DNA from: CAIKMD01 sp035533255
GTDB lineage: Bacteria > Pseudomonadota > Alphaproteobacteria > ATCC43930 > CGMCC-115725
Direction of reading: 5' to 3'
DNA: 21,404 nucleotides
Assembly: GCA_035533255.1 (NCBI GenBank)
Contig: DATLUE010000411.1
Coordinates: forward strand, 1-21,404
Shown one piece after another: positions 14,129-21,404 of the stretch; position 1 is the first letter of the stretch, and the number at the start of each line of letters is the position of its first letter. The position numbers and the translations under genes were made by a program. The notes below the pieces were generated by a model. That model was not told the origin of the DNA. It was given only the letters and a program-made list of their open reading frames with translations, and ran no database searches.

Positions 14129-14532
14129 CAGGCCTTCTCCTCGGCGCTGCTGTCTTCGGCTTCGTCGCGCTCGCGCACGACCACCCGAAGATTGGCGAAA
14201 TATTTCTGCACGCTGGCCGAGCGGCCGCGGCCGCGCGCGTGGAAGCGCTTTAGGACGAACGCGCGCCCGACCGAGGCCTCGCGCACATAGAGCTTGTCGA
14301 CATCGAGCTGGTGATTGTTCTCGGCATTGGCGATCGCGGCCTGCAGCACTTTGCGAACCTCGATCGCGATGCGCCGCGGCGAGAAGGTAAGCTCGTGCAG
14401 CGCGGCATTCGCCGGCATGCCGCGGATCGACTGCGCGACGATGTTGAGCTTTTGCGCGCTGGTGCGGAGCGCGGTCGCGGTGGCCGCGGCCTCGGTCTCG
14501 GCCAGGCGGCGCGGCTGCTGCTTCTTGCTCAT
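14128..14532 (-). CDS. rplV: 50S ribosomal protein L22
   Basis: L22 has a globular domain on the subunit surface and a long beta hairpin that lines the peptide exit tunnel with L4. The 134 residues hold the SAQKLNIVAQSIRGMPANAA core, VLQAAIANAENNH and the hairpin AFVLKRFHARGRGRSASV. The C-terminus is acidic (DEAEDSSAEEKA), unlike the short basic end in E. coli. The ATG overlaps the rpsS stop by 4 nt (ATGA); a longer in-phase open frame upstream lies in rpsS and rplB and is not translated as this protein. Confidence 0.97.
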   Translation of the reverse strand: MSKKQQPRRLAETEAAATATALRTSAQKLNIVAQSIRGMPANAALHELTFSPRRIAIEVRKVLQAAIANAENNHQLDVDKLYVREASVGRAFVLKRFHARGRGRSASVQKYFANLRVVVRERDEAEDSSAEEKA

Positions 14533-14810
14533 GCTTCGCGCTTCACTTTGCGGTCGGCCGAATGGCCGTGAAACGTGCGCGTCGGCGCGAATTCGCCGAG
14601 CTTGTGGCCGATCATGTGCTCGGTCACGAGAACCGGAATGAATTTGTGGCCGTTGTAAACGCCGAACGTCAGGCCGACGAATTGCGGGAAGATGGTCGAA
14701 CGACGCGACCAGGTCTTGATGATCTCGTTGCGTCCGCCACCCCGAGCTTTTTCCGCCTTCTTCAGCAGATAGCCGTCGACGAACGGCCCTTTCCATGTCG
14801 AGCGCGCCAC
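14529..14810 (-). CDS. rpsS: 30S ribosomal protein S19
   Basis: S19 is in the 30S head and bridges to the large subunit together with S13. The 93-residue sequence, MARSTWKGPFVDGYLL followed by WSRRSTIFPQFVGLTFGVYNGH and HKLGEFAPTRTFHGH, is close to universal. The start codon is GTG at 14810, aligned with the family N-terminus and preceded by TAAGGGAG, in which the rplB stop is part of the ribosome-binding site. Confidence 0.98.
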   Translation of the reverse strand: MARSTWKGPFVDGYLLKKAEKARGGGRNEIIKTWSRRSTIFPQFVGLTFGVYNGHKFIPVLVTEHMIGHKLGEFAPTRTFHGHSADRKVKREA

Positions 14811-14822
14811 TCTCGCTCTCCC

Positions 14823-15644
14823 TTACTTCTGACGACGACGGACGATGTAGCGGTCCGTCGCCTTGTTGTGCCGGGTCTTGGTACCCTTCGTGCCCTTGCC
14901 CCAAGGCGTGACGGGATGACGACCGCCCGAGGTACGGCCTTCGCCGCCGCCATGCGGATGATCGATCGGGTTCATCGCGACGCCGCGCACCACCGGGCGA
15001 TGACCGAGCCAGCGATTGCGCCCGGCCTTGCCGATCGAGACGTTCTGCCGGTCCGGATTCGACACCGCGCCGATGCTCGCCATGCACTCGGCGCGCACCA
15101 TGCGCACTTCGCCCGAGGCGAGCCGCAGCAACGCATAGCCGGCATCGCGACCGACGAGTTGCGCGAAGGTGCCGGCCGAGCGCGCGAGCTGACCGCCCTT
15201 GCCCGGCTTCATCTCGACATTGTGGATGATGGTGCCGACCGGGATGTTGCGCATCGGCATCGCATTGCCGGGCTTCACGTCGACCTTGTCGCCCGCAACC
15301 ACCTTGTCGCCCGGAGCGAGGCGTTGCGGCGCGACGATGTAGGACAGCTCGCCATCCGCATATTTGATCAGCGCGAGAAAGGCCGAGCGATTGGGATCGT
15401 ATTCGAGCCGCACAACCTCGGCGACGCCTTCCTTGCGGCGCTTGAAATCGACCAGGCGCAGCCGGCGCTTGTGCCCGCCGCCGCGATGATAGAGCGTGAT
15501 GCGGCCGTGATTGTTGCGGCCGCCGCTCTCGCGCTTGCCTTCGGTCAATGCCTTGACCGGGCCGCCCGACCAGAGGTCGCTGCGATCCACCAGCACCAAT
15601 TGGCGCCGGCCGGGGCTCGTCGGCTTGTATGTCTTCAATGCCAT
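14823..15644 (-). CDS. rplB: 50S ribosomal protein L2
   Basis: L2 is needed for subunit association and for peptidyl transferase centre structure. The 273 residues show ESGGRNNHGRITLYHRGGGHK near the N-terminus, the KPGKGGQLARSAGTFAQLVG core, and MNPIDHPHGGGEGRTSGGRH, which contains the conserved functional histidine, before the basic end RHNKATDRYIVRRRQK. Starts 4 nt after rplW with a weak ribosome-binding site, so coupling to rplW is likely. Confidence 0.98.
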   Translation of the reverse strand: MALKTYKPTSPGRRQLVLVDRSDLWSGGPVKALTEGKRESGGRNNHGRITLYHRGGGHKRRLRLVDFKRRKEGVAEVVRLEYDPNRSAFLALIKYADGELSYIVAPQRLAPGDKVVAGDKVDVKPGNAMPMRNIPVGTIIHNVEMKPGKGGQLARSAGTFAQLVGRDAGYALLRLASGEVRMVRAECMASIGAVSNPDRQNVSIGKAGRNRWLGHRPVVRGVAMNPIDHPHGGGEGRTSGGRHPVTPWGKGTKGTKTRHNKATDRYIVRRRQK

Positions 15645-15648
15645 TGCG

Positions 15649-15981
15649 CTAGATTCCCGTGGTCACGTCGATCTTGGAGCCTTCGGCCAAGGTCACGATC
15701 GCCTTCTTATAATCGGAGCGCCGGCCGGGACGGCCGCGAAAGCGCTTGCTCTTGCCCTTGACCACAATGGTGTTGACCGCGGTGACCGTCACCTTGAAAA
15801 GGCTTTCGACCGCGACCTTGACCGCGCGTTTGTCGGCCTCGAGCGGGACGCGGAACGTCACCTGATTGTGCTCGGACGCCATCGTCGCCTTTTCAGTGAT
15901 CACCGGCGACTGAACGATGTCGTACATGGCCTCGCGCGACATCTTGGGCGCATGGCGCGGAATGAAACGGAACCGGCTCAT
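15649..15981 (-). CDS. rplW: 50S ribosomal protein L23
   Basis: L23 is the docking site at the tunnel exit for trigger factor and SRP. The 110 residues include YDIVQSPVITEKATM, VPLEADKRAVKVAVESLF, VKGKSKRFRGRPGRRSDYKK and a final strand, as in the family. The ATG at 15981 overlaps the rplD stop (ATGA) and has GGAGG ten bases upstream. A second ATG at 15942 would give the more usual shorter N-terminus MSREAMYDIV but lacks a Shine-Dalgarno; start confidence is moderate, identity is sure. Confidence 0.95.
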   Translation of the reverse strand: MSRFRFIPRHAPKMSREAMYDIVQSPVITEKATMASEHNQVTFRVPLEADKRAVKVAVESLFKVTVTAVNTIVVKGKSKRFRGRPGRRSDYKKAIVTLAEGSKIDVTTGI

Positions 15982-16601
15982 TTGAGGCGCGCCTCCAGAT
16001 GCTGAACCGCTTCGCGCGTCAGCACGAGGGTATCGCGCCGCACGATGTCGTAGACGTTGGCGCCCTGCTGCGGCAGCACGTCGATGCCGGGCAGGTTGCG
16101 CGCCGCGCGGGCGAAATTCTGATCGAGCTCGGGCCCGTCGATGATCAGCACCGAGGTCCAGCCGAGGGCAGCGAATTGCTTGGCGAGCGCGCCGGTCTTG
16201 GGCGCCGTGAGCGCCGCTTTGTCGAGCACGATCAGCTTGCCGTCCTTCTGCTTGGCGGTCAGCGCGGTCTTGAGCGCGAGCCGGCGCACCTTTTTTTGGA
16301 GGCCAAATTCGTGGCTGCGCACGACCGGACCGAAGATCGTGGCGCCGCCGCGGAACTGCGGCGAACGCAGCGAGCCCGCGCGCGCCCGGCCGGTGCCTTT
16401 TTGCGCCCACGGCTTCTTGGTCGTGCCCGAGATATCGCTGACGCCCTTGGTCTTGTGCGTGCCGGCTCGGCGCTTGGCGAGCTGCCAGTTGATGGCGCGC
16501 GCGAGGATGTCGCGCCGCACCTCGGGCAGGCCGAAAACCTCGTCGGCGAGATCGATGCTGCCCGCTTCGGTGTTGTCGAGGCTGGTGACTTTGAGCTGCA
16601 T
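15978..16601 (-). CDS. rplD: 50S ribosomal protein L4
   Basis: L4 lines the peptide exit tunnel with a long loop and in gammaproteobacteria also represses its own operon. The 207 residues include the tunnel loop KKPWAQKGTGRARAGSLRSP, the FGPVVRSHEF segment and the C-terminal Rossmann-like half ending REAVQHLEARLK. One nucleotide separates it from rplC, whose last codons provide the GGGAGG ribosome-binding site. No leader resembling the E. coli S10 leader is evident upstream of rpsJ, and L4 autoregulation is not assumed. Confidence 0.98.
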   Translation of the reverse strand: MQLKVTSLDNTEAGSIDLADEVFGLPEVRRDILARAINWQLAKRRAGTHKTKGVSDISGTTKKPWAQKGTGRARAGSLRSPQFRGGATIFGPVVRSHEFGLQKKVRRLALKTALTAKQKDGKLIVLDKAALTAPKTGALAKQFAALGWTSVLIIDGPELDQNFARAARNLPGIDVLPQQGANVYDIVRRDTLVLTREAVQHLEARLK

Positions 16602-16602
16602 C

Positions 16603-17301
16603 TCAGCCTCCCGCCGGCGCTTGTTGGGCCTGACGCAGTGCAGCCGGGAACGGCAGGTCCTTGGGCGCGGCGCGCTTGGCGGCGTCCTTCACCAGCACGT
16701 AAGAGCCGTCGAAGCCGGGAACCGCGCCGACGACGAAGATCAGCCCGCGCTCGGCATCGGCCGAAAGAATCTTGAGGTTCTGGGTGGTCACGCGCTCGAC
16801 GCCGTAATGGCCGGCCATCTTCTTGTTCTTGAAGACCTTGCCGGGATCCTGGCGCTGGCCGGTCGAGCCGTGGCTGCGATGCGAGACCGAAACGCCGTGG
16901 GTCGCGCGCAAGCCGCCGAAATTCCACCGCCGCATGACACCTGTGAAGCCGCGCCCCTTGGTCGTGCCGACCACGTCGACGAACTGGCCGGCGACGAAAT
17001 GCGTCGCCGACAACTCAGCGCCGACTTCCAGCACCGCATCGGGGGTCACGCGAAACTCGACGAGCTTTGCCTTCGGCTCGACCTTCGCCTTGGCATAATG
17101 GCCGCGCATGCCCTGGCTGACGTTCTTGACCTTCGCCTTGCCGATGCCAAGCTGAACGGCGGTGTAGCCGTCCTTCTCAGCCGTCCGCACGGCGACGACC
17201 TGGCAATTGTCGACCTTCAATACCGTGACCGGCACATGATCGCCGGTTTCGGTGAATTGTCGGGTCATGCCCAGCTTCTGGGCGATGAGTCCGGTACGCA
17301 T
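16603..17301 (-). CDS. rplC: 50S ribosomal protein L3
   Basis: L3 is an assembly-initiating protein whose central loop reaches the peptidyl transferase centre. From the ATG at 17301 it is 232 residues, starting MRTGLIAQKLGMTR as in relatives; a GTG four codons upstream (17313) is possible but lies too close to the rpsJ stop for a ribosome-binding site, whereas TGAGGGTGG precedes the ATG well. The core has KGRGFTGVMRRWNFGG, THGVSVSHRSHGSTGQ and PGKVFKNKKMAGHYG; the glutamine in STGQ corresponds to the one methylated by PrmB in E. coli. Confidence 0.96.
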   Translation of the reverse strand: MRTGLIAQKLGMTRQFTETGDHVPVTVLKVDNCQVVAVRTAEKDGYTAVQLGIGKAKVKNVSQGMRGHYAKAKVEPKAKLVEFRVTPDAVLEVGAELSATHFVAGQFVDVVGTTKGRGFTGVMRRWNFGGLRATHGVSVSHRSHGSTGQRQDPGKVFKNKKMAGHYGVERVTTQNLKILSADAERGLIFVVGAVPGFDGSYVLVKDAAKRAAPKDLPFPAALRQAQQAPAGG

Positions 17302-17315
17302 GACTACATCCACCC

Positions 17316-17630
17316 TCAGAGCTTGATCTCGACATCGACGCCGGCGGCGAGGTCGAGCTTCATCAGCGCGTCCACCGTCTGCGGCGTCGGGTCGACAATA
17401 TCGAGCACGCGCTTATGCGTGCGAATTTCGAACTGCTCGCGCGACTTCTTGTCGATATGCGGCGAGCGCAGCACGGTGAAGCGCTCGATCCGCGTCGGCA
17501 AGGGAATCGGACCCCGCACCCGTGCGCCGGTCCGTTTCGCGGTGCTGACGATCTCGCTGGTCGACTGGTCGAGCACGCGGTGATCGTAGGCGCGGAGGCG
17601 AATGCGAATGTTCTGATTGTCGAGTGCCAT
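17316..17630 (-). CDS. rpsJ: 30S ribosomal protein S10
   Basis: S10 is in the 30S head and doubles as NusE in transcription antitermination. The 104 residues, MALDNQNIRIRLRAYDHRVLD through VRGPIPLPTRIERFTV and EQFEIRTHKRVLDIVDPTPQTVD to GVDVEIKL, are strongly conserved. The ATG at 17630 has AAGGAA ten bases upstream. It opens the S10 group, 63 nt after tuf; an inverted repeat lies in that spacer and no clear promoter is visible, so expression probably depends on readthrough from the str genes. Confidence 0.98.
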   Translation of the reverse strand: MALDNQNIRIRLRAYDHRVLDQSTSEIVSTAKRTGARVRGPIPLPTRIERFTVLRSPHIDKKSREQFEIRTHKRVLDIVDPTPQTVDALMKLDLAAGVDVEIKL

Positions 17631-17647
17631 GATTCTGTTCCTTGCTG

Positions 17648-17687
17648 CACGGGCGAAACGCCGCCACGCCGATCCTTTCCGCCCGTG
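17648..17687 (-). repeat. Inverted repeat in the tuf-rpsJ spacer
   Basis: In the minus-strand RNA CACGGGCG pairs with CGCCCGTG perfectly, and three more A-U pairs follow after one bulged G, leaving a 17-nt GC-rich loop. It starts 7 nt after the tuf stop and ends 18 nt before the rpsJ ATG, leaving the AAGGAA site free. No U-run follows. It could be a partial terminator, an RNA processing site separating tuf from the S10 genes, or a leader structure. Confidence 0.45.
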
Positions 17688-17693
17688 GAATGC

Positions 17694-18884
<1,191 letters not shown>

Positions 18885-18908
18885 GTGTCGTTCTCCGTAA
18901 TTTCCGCG

Positions 18909-20984
<2,076 letters not shown>

Positions 20985-21012
20985 CGAATACTCCGAGGCA
21001 GCGCGGCGCGCG

Positions 21013-21404
21013 CTACCAGCGATAATGCGAAAAGGCTTTGTTGGCGTCGGCCATGCGATGCGTGTCCTCACGCTTCTTCACCGCCGAGCCGCGGTTGTTG
21101 GCGGCATCCATGAGCTCGCCCGACAACCGCTCTTCCATCGTGTGCTCCGAGCGACCGCGCGCGCCGCCGATCAGCCAACGGATCGCGAGCGCCTGGCTGC
21201 GATCGGGACGGACTTCGACCGGCACCTGATAGGTCGCGCCGCCGACCCGCCGCGACCGCACCTCGACCGTCGGGCGCACGTTGTTGAGCGCATCGTGGAA
21301 CATGCGCAGCGCATCCTGACCCGAGCGCTTGGCGATCCGGTCGAGCGCGCCGTAGACGATGGTTTCGGCGACCGATTTCTTGCCCTGATACATCAGGCAA
21401 TTCA
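21013..21404 (-). CDS. rpsG: 30S ribosomal protein S7, 5' end cut by window
   Basis: S7 nucleates assembly of the 30S head and shapes the E site together with S11; in E. coli it also represses the str operon. The visible 130 residues or so start within the conserved segment NCLMYQGKKSVAETIVYGAL and continue through RPTVEVRSRRVGGATYQVPVEVRP to the end HRMADANKAFSHYRW. A normal S7 has about 156 residues, so roughly the first 26-30 codons lie beyond the right edge; the ATG at 21393 is internal. S12 (rpsL) is expected just beyond the window. Confidence 0.97.
   Translation of the reverse strand, partial: NCLMYQGKKSVAETIVYGALDRIAKRSGQDALRMFHDALNNVRPTVEVRSRRVGGATYQVPVEVRPDRSQALAIRWLIGGARGRSEHTMEERLSGELMDAANNRGSAVKKREDTHRMADANKAFSHYRW

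Noticed and set aside
3847..17583. Many other long plus-strand open frames opposite ribosomal genes (for example 3847-5049, 6651-8402, 8415-9728, 14562-15761, 16141-17583)
   Set aside because: Same antisense effect of GC-rich coding sequence; each is covered by a certain gene on the minus strand and has a biased, domain-free product.
20985..21071. Longer N-terminus for fusA
   Set aside because: Those codons lie in rpsG in another frame; the ATG at 20984 gives the family N-terminus and has a ribosome-binding site.

Overview
This 21.4-kb, GC-rich window is a conserved core of a bacterial chromosome, most likely from an alphaproteobacterium (perhaps Rhodospirillales-like; I cannot place it lower). 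The evidence is the protein sequences, the run rpsM-rpsK-rpoA-rplQ with no rpsD, the absence of rpmJ and infA after secY, adk directly after secY, and a propionyl-CoA carboxylase alpha subunit of alphaproteobacterial type next door.

Layout. Positions 1-3496 (+ strand) hold three tightly packed genes: the biotin-carrying alpha subunit of propionyl-CoA carboxylase (pccA, cut by the left edge), an acylphosphatase overlapping it by 4 nt, and an LplT/Aas-type MFS transporter. Positions 3508-21404 (- strand) are one continuous translation supercluster, read here right to left in transcription order: str (rpsG, cut by the right edge, fusA, tuf), S10 (rpsJ, rplC, rplD, rplW, rplB, rpsS, rplV, rpsC, rplP, rpmC, rpsQ), spc (rplN, rplX, rplE, rpsN, rpsH, rplF, rplR, rpsE, rpmD, rplO, secY, adk) and alpha (rpsM, rpsK, rpoA, rplQ). 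The two blocks converge, with 11 nt between the lplT and rplQ stop codons.

The supercluster encodes 23 ribosomal proteins plus EF-G, EF-Tu, the SecY channel, adenylate kinase and the RNA polymerase alpha subunit. Most junctions overlap by 1-4 nt or have gaps under 30 nt, and in many of them the upstream stop codon is part of the downstream Shine-Dalgarno, which implies translational coupling. Only three spacers are longer: tuf-rpsJ (63 nt, with an inverted repeat), adk-rpsM (95 nt, with a good sigma70-type promoter whose -35 covers the adk stop) and rpsK-rpoA (80 nt, with an inverted repeat). No stretch over 300 nt lacks a gene. I see no tRNA, rRNA, mobile element, CRISPR array or origin.

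I do not find a new system here; this is mostly ordinary housekeeping DNA. The observations most worth checking are a roughly 90-residue Ala/Lys/Pro-rich N-terminal extension on ribosomal protein L30, a hairpin with a C(GCAA)G tetraloop just past rplQ that lies inside the coding sequence of the convergent transporter, and the internal promoter before rpsM.
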